A stretch of 64,000 nucleotides of DNA from Caldatribacterium sp051549785 (GTDB lineage: Bacteria > Atribacterota > Atribacteria > Atribacterales > Caldatribacteriaceae). Made by a program: the position numbers and the translations under genes. How positions within the stretch are numbered: the stretch's first letter is position 1; every line of letters starts with the position of its first letter. Below the pieces are notes generated by a model. That model was not told where the DNA came from. It did not search any database and worked only from the letters and a program-made list of their open reading frames with translations. The stretch spans positions 682,001 to 746,000 of the forward strand of contig NZ_CP189974.1 of NCBI RefSeq assembly GCF_051549785.1. The letters are read 5' to 3'. Positions 7,902 to 15,315 of this stretch are shown piece by piece.

Positions 7902-9014
7902 TCATCGGCTGCCAAAGCGCCGTTCCACGTACATGGCAAAGAGTGGGTCAAGGAGCTCGTACTTCCCGGGGTGGAGTTTTTCCACAATACCGTAGTCGAT
8001 GAGCTTTGCCAGCGTCTTCTGGAGGAGCGCCGGGCTCGAGATACCCCACCTCGTCAGGACCTGGGGATTGAAAATCTCCTTTTCTTTTGAGGCGAGAAGC
8101 GAAAGGACTTTTTTGAGGTGTTTGTACCCCAGGGCCTCGATGAGGACATCATAGTTGTAGGACTCGTGGCACAGAAGCGTCTCGCAGGCAGCGTCAACCG
8201 TGTCCTTTGTGATCCACTGTCCACCGAGGTTCCAGACCTCGTAAGAAAGGAACTGGACGTAGTACGGGTGTCCCCGGGTGAGGTCAACAAGATACAGCAG
8301 GGCTTCTTCCTGGGTGTTTTTGCCGCTTTTCCGAAACCGCTCTTCAAGGTAACGCAGGGTGGCCTCTCTGGGGAGGAAGTTGCTCATGTCAACGCGTTTG
8401 GCTGAGAAGTAAAGAGGACCGCCTGTGGTGAAGAAGAGTCGTTCCAGGAGGTGCCGTCGGGAACCAGAGAAAATGTAGCTTGTCCCCCCTTTGCGCTGGA
8501 AGACGCTCCGGATGAGTCCGGGAAGCTTTGGGGAGAGATGCTCGTATTCCTGGAACTCGTCAAGGATAACCGCAACCTGGGTCTTCAGGGTTTCGTGGAG
8601 CGCATGGGGCAGCCGCAGGGCCTCCTGGAGGCATTCCTCTTCAGGGAGCGTGGGGTGCAGGGAGAAAGAAACCCCGCGGGCGGTTATGCTGAAGGACACG
8701 TACTGGGCGATGTCTTTCAAAAAGCGCATGACGAAGGCGACCGGGTTTTCCTCTCTGAGGATGCGGTAGGCCTCCTGCGCCATATGCGTGGCGAAATCCC
8801 TCGCGGAGAGGATGCCAAAGAGGTCGATGTAAAGCGTTGGGAAACCGCTTTCCTGGGCAAACTTTTGCAAAAGCCAGGTTTTTCCAAAACGCCGGGGGGC
8901 GATGAGTACGAGATTCACCCCGTTCTGGACCCCGGAGAGAATGTCGCTGTACTCCCTTTCCCGGTCAATGAAGCACTCCGGAACGTATTCTTTCCCAAAA
9001 CGGAAGGGGTTCAC
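7902..9014 (-). CDS. Archaeal-type/STAND ATPase (ATPase_2 family) with C-terminal winged helix
   Basis: A 370-residue P-loop ATPase. Walker A is APRRFGKT (residues 39-46) and Walker B is VAVILDEFQEY (D151, E152). A sensor-like arginine region FSGSRRHLL and the block LTRGHPYYVQFLSYEVW follow. The C-terminal 80 residues look like a winged helix (VLTRWGISSPALLQKTLAKLIDYGIV). This matches the ATPase_2 group common in thermophiles, whose roles are mostly unknown (DNA-linked or signalling). The GTG start is preceded by GAGGTG. It lies just upstream of the methyltransferase gene, on the same strand but with a separate promoter between. A link between them is only suggested by position. Confidence 0.85.
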   Translation of the reverse strand: MNPFRFGKEYVPECFIDREREYSDILSGVQNGVNLVLIAPRRFGKTWLLQKFAQESGFPTLYIDLFGILSARDFATHMAQEAYRILREENPVAFVMRFLKDIAQYVSFSITARGVSFSLHPTLPEEECLQEALRLPHALHETLKTQVAVILDEFQEYEHLSPKLPGLIRSVFQRKGGTSYIFSGSRRHLLERLFFTTGGPLYFSAKRVDMSNFLPREATLRYLEERFRKSGKNTQEEALLYLVDLTRGHPYYVQFLSYEVWNLGGQWITKDTVDAACETLLCHESYNYDVLIEALGYKHLKKVLSLLASKEKEIFNPQVLTRWGISSPALLQKTLAKLIDYGIVEKLHPGKYELLDPLFAMYVERRFGSR

Positions 9015-9026
9015 GGGACACCTCGA

Positions 9027-9043
9027 TATACCTTTTTGGTATA
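9027..9043. repeat. Inverted repeat TATACC-N5-GGTATA at the ATPase transcription start
   Basis: Six-base arms separated by TTTTT lie just downstream of the -10 box of the ATPase gene. This could be an operator. Nothing in the window identifies a regulator for it. Confidence 0.4.
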
Positions 9044-9070
9044 GTATAGCAAAATCATTTTGGTGAGTAA
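9043..9070 (-). promoter_or_regulatory. Probable promoter of the ATPase gene
   Basis: On the minus strand TATACT (9048-9043) is preceded by TTACTC (9070-9065) with a 16-base spacer. The -10 is good; the -35 is weak. Confidence 0.4.
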
Positions 9071-9168
9071 GCAGCTAAAGAAAAACGAAACGGCGTTCTT
9101 CTGGAGAAAGAAATCGGTTGCAGTAAAATTTGGGTTTCTCCGTTTTTTTCGAGACTCACTTTTTGTTT

Positions 9169-9197
9169 TTGACAGGGAATTAGTTACACGTTATAAT
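9169..9197 (+). promoter_or_regulatory. Consensus sigma-70 promoter of sugar module 1
   Basis: TTGACA (9169-9174), a 17-base spacer, then TATAAT (9192-9197): a perfect match to both boxes. The transcript would start near 9204 and run about 100 bases before the binding-protein gene. A promoter this strong implies that a repressor controls it. The remainder of 9015-9303 shows no gene. Confidence 0.85.
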
Positions 9198-9203
9198 TGA
9201 GGT

Positions 9204-9213
9204 AAATCGATTT
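9204..9213. promoter_or_regulatory. Candidate LacI-type operator at the module 1 start site
   Basis: AAATCGATTT is a perfect 10-bp palindrome with the central CG that LacI-family operators usually have. It lies exactly at the predicted transcription start. The LacI regulator at 13746 in the same operon is the natural candidate to bind it. Confidence 0.45.
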
Positions 9214-9303
9214 CGGGAGGTGAGAGCAACCTGAAAGCAGTGTGAGAGGATGGAGTGGTTTTCTCCCTGTGGTAGAAAGCAGAAAAAAGGAGGGTTGTTT
9301 TCC

Positions 9304-10773
9304 ATGCGGAAAACTGTTTTGACGGTACTGGTTCTTTGTGGGGTACTTCTTCTTGCCGGCTCGGTGGCCTGGGGTGAGGGGAAAACCATTAAGGTTCTGG
9401 CCATGACCGGTCCCTGGGTGAGTGGCCCGGTGAAGGTCCATGGTGAAGAGTGGGGGAAGATGACGGGGAACCGGGTTGAAGTGATCGAGGCTGATTTTGC
9501 CGATCTCTTCCCCAAGATGCAACAGGCTGCGGCCACCCGGAGCAAAGCCTTCGATATTCTCCTTGCTGGCAATATCTGGATGGCGGATCTCGTAGGATGG
9601 GGCTACGTCATCCCTCTCGATGACTACTTGAAAGACCCTGAGGTACAGTACGAAACCGATGTGCCTGACGGCATCAAGCTCAAGAACATGTTCGGTGGAA
9701 AGACTTATGGATTAATCTGCGACAACGACAACATGTACCTCTTCTACCGGAAGGACGTTCTCGGGAACCCGGATTACCGGGCGAAGTTCAAGGAGAAGTA
9801 TGGCTACGAGTACAACGTTCCTCCGAAGACTATCGACGAGCTTATCGACGTGGCCGAGTTCTTCAATGGCTGGGACTGGGACAATGACGGCGAGATTGAG
9901 TACGGGTTTGTGCGGAGCACCAAGCGCGGTGCCCAGACGTACTTCTATTCTCTCCCCTGGGTGGCCCCCTATGTGGTTGTGCCCCGGGATAAGGCCCCAG
10001 CTCAAGGCATCCTCTACTTCCAGCCGGATATGACGCCCCTTGTGAACAGCCCCGGCTGGGTCAAGGGAATCGAGAAGTTCATCGAGATGGGGAAACGGGG
10101 CTGTGGCCCAGGTCTTGACTGGGTGCGGGGTGACGTCATCAACGAAATGATTCTTGGGCATGCTGCCATGGCCATCGACTGGGGTGACATCGGTCCGAAT
10201 TCCCACGACGTCCAGTCGAAAGTCAAAGGACTCATTGGCTATGCGCTGCCTCCTGGAACGAAGGAGTACTGGGACTGGCAGAAGGGTGAATGGGTCAAGA
10301 CCGAAGAAGTCCACTACGCCCCAGTACACTGCTTCAACGGCTGGTCCTTCTACATCACCTCCACCACGGATTACCCAGACCTCTGCTGGGACTTTGTGAA
10401 GTACATGATTAGCCCGGAAGTTAGCGCCAAGGACGTGGCTAACCCCTTCTCCGGATACCAGCCCTGGCGCAAGTCCCACATGCAAAACCTCGAGGCCTGG
10501 GTACAGGCTGGCTGGACCGAGGAAGAGGCCAGGGAGTACATCGCCAACACTCTGGCGGTGACCGACCATCCCAATGCGGTTATCGACATCCGGATTCCTG
10601 GTTCTGCCGAGTACATGGACGTGTATGAGCTCCACCTGACCGTTGCGCTCTCTGGAGAAAAATCGGTTCAGGATGCGATGAATGACTGTGCTAAGGAATG
10701 GGATGCCATCACCGAACGCTTGGGCAAGGACGCTCAAACCAAGTTCTACCGTCAGCACCTGGGGCTTGAGTGA
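9304..10773 (+). CDS. Sugar ABC transporter substrate-binding protein (module 1)
   Basis: A 489-residue family 1 extracellular solute-binding protein. It has a signal peptide (basic MRKT, hydrophobic VLTVLVLCGVLLLAGSVAWG) and then a mature domain with YLFYRKDVLGNPDYR, a binding-protein landmark, and an aromatic-rich body suited to carbohydrate stacking. The ATG at 9304 follows a strong AGGAGGG ribosome site at 9288-9295; an earlier in-frame ATG (9250) would bury the signal peptide. It is the first gene of the operon, followed by a hairpin and two permeases; no ATPase subunit is encoded here, so a shared MsmK-like ATPase elsewhere is expected. The linked mutarotase suggests a 6-deoxyhexose-containing substrate. 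Confidence 0.92.
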   Translation: MRKTVLTVLVLCGVLLLAGSVAWGEGKTIKVLAMTGPWVSGPVKVHGEEWGKMTGNRVEVIEADFADLFPKMQQAAATRSKAFDILLAGNIWMADLVGWGYVIPLDDYLKDPEVQYETDVPDGIKLKNMFGGKTYGLICDNDNMYLFYRKDVLGNPDYRAKFKEKYGYEYNVPPKTIDELIDVAEFFNGWDWDNDGEIEYGFVRSTKRGAQTYFYSLPWVAPYVVVPRDKAPAQGILYFQPDMTPLVNSPGWVKGIEKFIEMGKRGCGPGLDWVRGDVINEMILGHAAMAIDWGDIGPNSHDVQSKVKGLIGYALPPGTKEYWDWQKGEWVKTEEVHYAPVHCFNGWSFYITSTTDYPDLCWDFVKYMISPEVSAKDVANPFSGYQPWRKSHMQNLEAWVQAGWTEEEAREYIANTLAVTDHPNAVIDIRIPGSAEYMDVYELHLTVALSGEKSVQDAMNDCAKEWDAITERLGKDAQTKFYRQHLGLE

Positions 10774-10779
10774 AACCTG

Positions 10780-10809
10780 CCCCCACCCCCTAAGGGGGTG
10801 GGGGATTTT
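10780..10809 (+). terminator. Strong hairpin after the module 1 binding-protein gene
   Basis: A perfect 11-bp stem (CCCCCACCCCC with GGGGGTGGGGG) around a TAA loop is followed by ATTTTT. It looks like an intrinsic terminator, but the permease genes continue 19 bases later without a new promoter. It therefore probably acts as a partial terminator or 3' stabiliser that raises binding-protein levels over permeases. Confidence 0.8.
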
Positions 10810-10827
10810 TCTTTCCGGGGTGAGACT

Positions 10828-11703
10828 ATGGCGCTTCGGGCGGAACGGCGAATGAAATACGCAATGATACTTCCTGTTCTCGTTTTCATCCTTTCTCTCG
10901 CTATCTTCCCCCTGATTTTCTCCATTCTCATCTCCCTGAGCCAGTGGACGCCGGGGACGGGGGGATTGCGCTTCGTCGGGCTCAAGAATTTCATCGACAT
11001 GGTCAGAGACCCTCGCTTCGCTCACGCCTTTAGCCTTTCGTTCCTGTACGTTGGGTCTGTGGTGGGGATTGAGCTTGGTCTTGGGATTCTCCTGGCCATG
11101 ATTCTTCAGAAAGACGTGGTGGGGAAGAACTTTTTCCGGGTCGTCTACATGCTCCCCATGCTCCTTTCACCTGTGGCGATTTCCTATGTCTGGAAAATGA
11201 TCCTCGACTACAACCGGGGACCACTGAACTACTTCCTGAGCTGGTTTGGCATTGCGCCGGTGGAGTGGCTGGGCAAGGGGGGGACAGCCCTGCTTTCCCT
11301 AATTCTCGTTGATGTCTGGCAGTGGACGCCCTTCATGATTTTCACCATTCTTGCCGCTTTCGAATCGATTTCCGAGGAACTGTACGAAGCGGCTCTTGTG
11401 GATGGAGCATCCCATGCCCACGTCTTCTTTCACATCACGCTCCCCGTGGCCTTCCCCGTCATCGTCACGGTTTTGCTTCTGCGAACCATTGATGCCTTCA
11501 AGGTGTTCGATACCGTTTATGTCCTCACGGGAGGGGGGCCAGGAACCGCAACGGAGACCCTGAACTTCTACATCTACCTCAAGGGGTTTCGGTCCTTCAA
11601 CCTGGGGTATGGAACGGCCATGTCTTGGGTGCAGCTTGTCATTATCAGTATCATGTTCACGTATCTCACCCGATTCCTCCAGCGGATAGGAGCGTTGAGG
11701 TAA
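10828..11703 (+). CDS. Sugar ABC transporter permease (MalF-like, module 1)
   Basis: A 291-residue inner-membrane protein with six predicted transmembrane helices, the first being ILPVLVFILSLAIFPLIFSI. The EAA loop that docks the ATPase is YEAALVDGASHAHVFFHITLP, and a family-typical FDTVYVLTGGGPG follows. The ATG at 10828 is chosen over an in-frame GTG at 10798 because the latter lies inside the hairpin. It ends directly against the start of the second permease, with which it forms the heterodimeric channel. Confidence 0.92.
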   Translation: MALRAERRMKYAMILPVLVFILSLAIFPLIFSILISLSQWTPGTGGLRFVGLKNFIDMVRDPRFAHAFSLSFLYVGSVVGIELGLGILLAMILQKDVVGKNFFRVVYMLPMLLSPVAISYVWKMILDYNRGPLNYFLSWFGIAPVEWLGKGGTALLSLILVDVWQWTPFMIFTILAAFESISEELYEAALVDGASHAHVFFHITLPVAFPVIVTVLLLRTIDAFKVFDTVYVLTGGGPGTATETLNFYIYLKGFRSFNLGYGTAMSWVQLVIISIMFTYLTRFLQRIGALR

Positions 11704-12606
11704 ATGCCAGGAACGTATTTCAAAGTCCGAAGTGGCTGGCAGAAGGCCGGTATCTACGTGGTGCTGTTTTTCTGGCTCGTCTTCACCCTTTTCCCAATCT
11801 ACTACAACGTGGTGACCTCGTTCAAAGAACACGAGACCGTGTACGCCCCGCGACCGAAGTTTTTCCCCTTCGTCGACTTCCGACCCAGTCTCCTCGGGTG
11901 GATTCACCTTCTGGGAAGGACGGCTCCCGGAGAACCGGAGTACCAGGTCATGAAGATTCTCGGGGCCCGGGGTGTATACCTCAGAAACAGTGTCGTTGTG
12001 GCGCTTTTGAGTTCACTCATCACCGTGATTCTGGGTGTCATGGCCGGATATGCCCTGACCCGTTTCGTCTACCGCCGCTGGAGGAATGAGAATATCGCCT
12101 TTTTCATCCTTTCGCAGCGCATGTTCCCTCCCGTGGCCCTGGCCATGCCTTTCTTTGTTCTCTTCAACACCCTGGGGCTTCTCGATAACGTTACAAGCCT
12201 CGTCATTGTTTACAGTGTCATGAACCTGCCCCTCGTGACCTGGATTGTGAAGGAGTTTTTTTCTGACCTTCCCAGGGAACTCGAGGAAGCGGCGATGGTC
12301 GATGGGTGCTCTCGCTGGAGGGCGCTTTTTTCGGTGGTCATCCCCCTTGCCGTTCCGGGTATTGCGGTGTCTTTCCTTTTCTCCTTCATTTTTGCCTGGA
12401 ACGAATTCCTCGTGGCGCTGACCCTGACGTTTGAAAATGCTAAGACCCTTCCTCTCCAGATGGCTGGGCTCACCACGCTTCGGGGCCCTCAGTACTGGGA
12501 CATTGCGGCGAGCTCCCTGGTCATCATCATCCCCCCTCTTCTTGTGACTATCTTTGCCAATCGGTACATTATCCGCGGGCTGTCCCTTGGTGCAGTAAAG
12601 GAGTGA
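11704..12606 (+). CDS. Sugar ABC transporter permease (MalG-like, module 1)
   Basis: A 300-residue partner permease with six predicted helices and the EAA loop LEEAAMVDGCSRWRALFSVV. The periplasmic stretch between the first two helices (about residues 35-85, including RPKFFPFVDFRPS) is longer than in the module 2 and 3 homologues, perhaps reflecting a different binding-protein interface. The ATG follows the preceding stop without a gap. The C-terminus IIRGLSLGAVKE is typical. Confidence 0.92.
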   Translation: MPGTYFKVRSGWQKAGIYVVLFFWLVFTLFPIYYNVVTSFKEHETVYAPRPKFFPFVDFRPSLLGWIHLLGRTAPGEPEYQVMKILGARGVYLRNSVVVALLSSLITVILGVMAGYALTRFVYRRWRNENIAFFILSQRMFPPVALAMPFFVLFNTLGLLDNVTSLVIVYSVMNLPLVTWIVKEFFSDLPRELEEAAMVDGCSRWRALFSVVIPLAVPGIAVSFLFSFIFAWNEFLVALTLTFENAKTLPLQMAGLTTLRGPQYWDIAASSLVIIIPPLLVTIFANRYIIRGLSLGAVKE

Positions 12607-12611
12607 GTGCG

Positions 12612-13739
12612 ATGGAAAGAGTAGAGCAGAAAATTCATCGAGTTCGAACTGCCCTGAAAGAGCGGAGGGAAGCGGACCGGGTTCCCCTCACGGACTTCTA
12701 CTGGAGCGGGTTTCTCAAGCGGTGGCGAGAGGCTTTCAATCTCCCAGAGGATACAGATATCTACGAGTACTACGACCTCGATGTGAAGGTCATTTCGCCG
12801 AACATGGATCCGAAGATTGAAAGCTGTGTCATCCTTGAGCGAACGGAGGACTACGTAGTCTTCCGGAGCGGCTTCGGGTGCACGGTGAAGAAAGTCTTTT
12901 CGGCCCCCATGCCGATGTTCCTCGATTTCTCGGTCAAGAGCGCCGATGATTTCGCCTCGTTCACCTTCGATGACCCCCGGGACGATCGGCGGTACTTTGA
13001 GAAACGTTGCGACATCATCAACTGTGGGGATAGCTTTGGGGAGTTGCCGAGTTTCGTCGAGGACGTTGAGCGCAACAGGGGTACATTCTGCCTTTTCGGT
13101 TCCATCTGTGAACCCTATGAGGCGATGTGGCGGATTCGGGGGACAGAGGGGCTTCTCATGGACCTTGTGCTTGAGAAAAACAAGGTGCAGGCTTTTGCCG
13201 AGCGGGTTACGGATTTCATGCTTGGGATTGCGGAGCGAGAGATCGAGCTCGCTCCCCTTACCGGGATGGTCATCTGGGGAGACGTGGCGTATGATAAGGG
13301 GATGTTTTTCTCTCCCAGGCTCTGGAGGGAGATCTTCTTCCCCTGCGTGAAGAGACTGTGCGATTTCCTCCACCGCCACGGACTCATCGTCGTATACCAT
13401 GGTTGCGGGCGAAGCCTTGATATCTTCCCCGATCTCATTGAAGCAGGGATTGACGTGTACAATCCTCTGGAGGCCAAGGCAGGAATGGACCCGGTGGAGC
13501 TGAAGAAGCAGTATGGAGACCGGGTGTCGTTCTTCGGCGGTCTTGACAGCCGAATTCTCGGGTACGGGACCTGGGAGGATATCGAAAGGGAAGCGCTCTA
13601 CAAGCTCCAGGCGGCAGTGGGGGGAGGGTACATGCCCGCCTCAGACCATTCGGTGGCGAGTAACGTTGACCCCCTGCTTTACGACCGGCTCATTCGCCTT
13701 TTGAAAGAACGGGGCACTTATCCTCTGCGGCTTTCGTGA
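12612..13739 (+). CDS. UroD/MtaA-superfamily protein linked to sugar transport (module 1)
   Basis: A 375-residue TIM-barrel protein of the uroporphyrinogen decarboxylase superfamily, which also includes the zinc- and corrinoid-dependent methyltransferases MtaA and CmuA. The first two metal ligands of the methyltransferase group are present as HGCG (H263, C265). The third, normally Cys, is His (H346 in PASDHSVAS). The haem-decarboxylase arginine signature is absent, so it is not HemE. The ATG at 12612 has AAAGGAG eight bases upstream; a GTG at 12603 would sit on that site. No corrinoid protein is encoded nearby. It probably modifies the imported sugar or a derivative; the reaction is unknown. 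Confidence 0.8.
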   Translation: MERVEQKIHRVRTALKERREADRVPLTDFYWSGFLKRWREAFNLPEDTDIYEYYDLDVKVISPNMDPKIESCVILERTEDYVVFRSGFGCTVKKVFSAPMPMFLDFSVKSADDFASFTFDDPRDDRRYFEKRCDIINCGDSFGELPSFVEDVERNRGTFCLFGSICEPYEAMWRIRGTEGLLMDLVLEKNKVQAFAERVTDFMLGIAEREIELAPLTGMVIWGDVAYDKGMFFSPRLWREIFFPCVKRLCDFLHRHGLIVVYHGCGRSLDIFPDLIEAGIDVYNPLEAKAGMDPVELKKQYGDRVSFFGGLDSRILGYGTWEDIEREALYKLQAAVGGGYMPASDHSVASNVDPLLYDRLIRLLKERGTYPLRLS

Positions 13740-13745
13740 TAGGCA

Positions 13746-14747
13746 ATGACGACCATTTACGACGTTGCGAAGAAAGCCGGGGTTTCTCCTGCCACGGTTT
13801 CCCGGGCTTTAAGTGGTGCCAAGGGTGTGAGCGAGGCCACACGGAAGAAAGTCCTGGCCGTTGCTCAGGAACTCCAGTACTCGCCGAATTACATCGCCCG
13901 GAGCCTCAAGAAGCGACAGACGAACACCATTGCCCTCATCATTTCCGACATCACCAACCCCTTCTTCACCACTCTGGCCCGGGGGGTTGAGGACAGGGCT
14001 TCAGAATACGGTTTCAACACCATTTTCTGCAACACCGATGAGGACCCCAGGATTGAGGCCGCCTATGTGGAGCTCATGCTTCGGCGCCAGGTTGACGGCC
14101 TGCTCATTTCAAGCTGCAGTAACGGGGAATCCCTTGAGGTTCTCTTCCGGAAAAACGTTCCGGTTGTTCTTGTGGACCGCAGGGTTCCCCGTTCTCGCTG
14201 GGACTACGTGGTCGGAGACAGCGAATACGGTGCATACGCTCTCACCCGGCATCTCCTTGAAGTTCACGGAAAGCGGAGGATAGCCATCATTTCCGGCCCC
14301 CTCACCCTCTCCACAAGTCGGGAACGGATTGAAGGGTACCGAAGGGCGTTGCGGGAGGCGGGTATTACCCCTTGCGAAGAGCACATCCGTGCTGGGGCAT
14401 ACAAAGAAGAATTCGGGTACCAGGCCGCACGGGAACTCTTGGTGGGGAAACACCCGGTTGAAGCGGTATTTGCTGGGAACAACGTCATCGCTGTCGGGGT
14501 CATTCGGGCAGCCCGGGAGCTTGGAGTGCGGGTACCGGAAGACCTTGCCCTGGTTACCTTTGATGACTTTGACCTCGCTTCGGCGCTGTTCCCATTTCTC
14601 ACTGCTGCTAAACAACCGGCCTATACGATTGGAACACTGGCTGTGGAAATGCTCCTTGAACGCATTCGGGGGGAGAACATTCGGGAGCGTCGAGAGGTTG
14701 TCCTGCGACCGGAAATCATCATCCGAAAATCCTGCGGATGTCCGTGA
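13746..14747 (+). CDS. LacI-family transcriptional regulator (module 1)
   Basis: A 333-residue regulator. The N-terminal helix-turn-helix and hinge (TIYDVAKKAGVSPATVSRAL, then VSEATRKKVLAVAQELQYSPN) are canonical. The effector domain has ALIISDITNPFFTTLARGVE and LVTFDDFD, as in PurR/LacI. It is co-transcribed with the transporter, so it likely represses the operon and is released by the imported sugar. The best candidate site is the palindrome at 9204. Confidence 0.93.
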   Translation: MTTIYDVAKKAGVSPATVSRALSGAKGVSEATRKKVLAVAQELQYSPNYIARSLKKRQTNTIALIISDITNPFFTTLARGVEDRASEYGFNTIFCNTDEDPRIEAAYVELMLRRQVDGLLISSCSNGESLEVLFRKNVPVVLVDRRVPRSRWDYVVGDSEYGAYALTRHLLEVHGKRRIAIISGPLTLSTSRERIEGYRRALREAGITPCEEHIRAGAYKEEFGYQAARELLVGKHPVEAVFAGNNVIAVGVIRAARELGVRVPEDLALVTFDDFDLASALFPFLTAAKQPAYTIGTLAVEMLLERIRGENIRERREVVLRPEIIIRKSCGCP

Positions 14748-14760
14748 GGGAGGCGATACG

Positions 14761-15084
14761 ATGCGCCGTTTTGGTATGGTCATTCGGCTCAAGCCCGATA
14801 AAGTTGAGGAGTACAAAGAACTCCACCGGAATGTCTGGCCAGAAGTACTGAAAACGATTAAAGAGTGCAACATCCAGAATTACACCATCTTCTACAAAGA
14901 CGGGTATCTCTTCAGCTACTATGAGTACACCGGGGAGAACTACGAGGAGGATATGAAGAAAATGGCCGAAGACCCCATCACCCAGAAGTGGTGGGCTCTC
15001 TGCAAACCCTGCCAGGAACCCCTAAAGACCCGAAAAGAGGGGGAATGGTGGGCGGAGATGGAAGAGGTTTTCCACCTCGATTGA
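14761..15084 (+). CDS. L-rhamnose mutarotase family protein
   Basis: A 107-residue alpha/beta ferredoxin-like protein matching the RhaM family, which interconverts the alpha and beta anomers of L-rhamnose or related 6-deoxyhexoses. Family landmarks are FGMVIRLKPDKVEEYKELH, NVWPEVL with the conserved active-site histidine before it, NYTIFYKDGYLFSYYEY, and the Trp-rich MAEDPITQKWWALCKPCQEP. The ATG is preceded by GAGGGAGGCG. It is the last gene of module 1 and is the best clue to the substrate, although no rhamnose isomerase or kinase is in the window. Confidence 0.85.
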   Translation: MRRFGMVIRLKPDKVEEYKELHRNVWPEVLKTIKECNIQNYTIFYKDGYLFSYYEYTGENYEEDMKKMAEDPITQKWWALCKPCQEPLKTRKEGEWWAEMEEVFHLD

Positions 15085-15284
15085 GGCTCTTTTCTTCTCA
15101 GTGCCCTTTGGGTGTTATGGTGTGCGCCGGTGAGAGCTTTCCTCCTGAGTCCACAGCAATTCTCTGATCGCCCCGGAGCCCGGGTCTTCCACAAGGTCGA
15201 CAGGTTTCCGTCATCTCTTTGGGTACTTGGGGAGGAGATGGAACACATTCGGTAATTTTTAATTTATCCCCACGCACGGAACTG

Positions 15285-15293
15285 TGGTATAAT
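15285..15293 (+). promoter_or_regulatory. Extended -10 promoter of sugar module 2
   Basis: TGGTATAAT gives an extended -10 box (TATAAT at 15288-15293). No clear -35 is present, as is usual for such promoters. The region 15085-15284 upstream shows no gene or other recognisable element. Confidence 0.6.
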
Positions 15294-15297
15294 GGTA

Positions 15298-15313
15298 CCG
15301 TGAACGTTAACGG
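15298..15313. promoter_or_regulatory. LacI-type operator in front of the module 2 regulator gene
   Basis: CCGTGAACGTTAACGG is a 16-bp palindrome with only one mismatched symmetric pair of positions (14 of 16 bases symmetric) and a central CG. It covers the expected transcription start and ends two bases before the ATG of the LacI gene at 15316. Binding here by that regulator would give tight self-repression of module 2. Confidence 0.65.
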
Positions 15314-15315
15314 CC

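Noticed and set aside
9015..9303. Small gene in the longest intergenic region
   Set aside because: Short frames on both strands overlap the promoter and lack ribosome sites; no plausible product.
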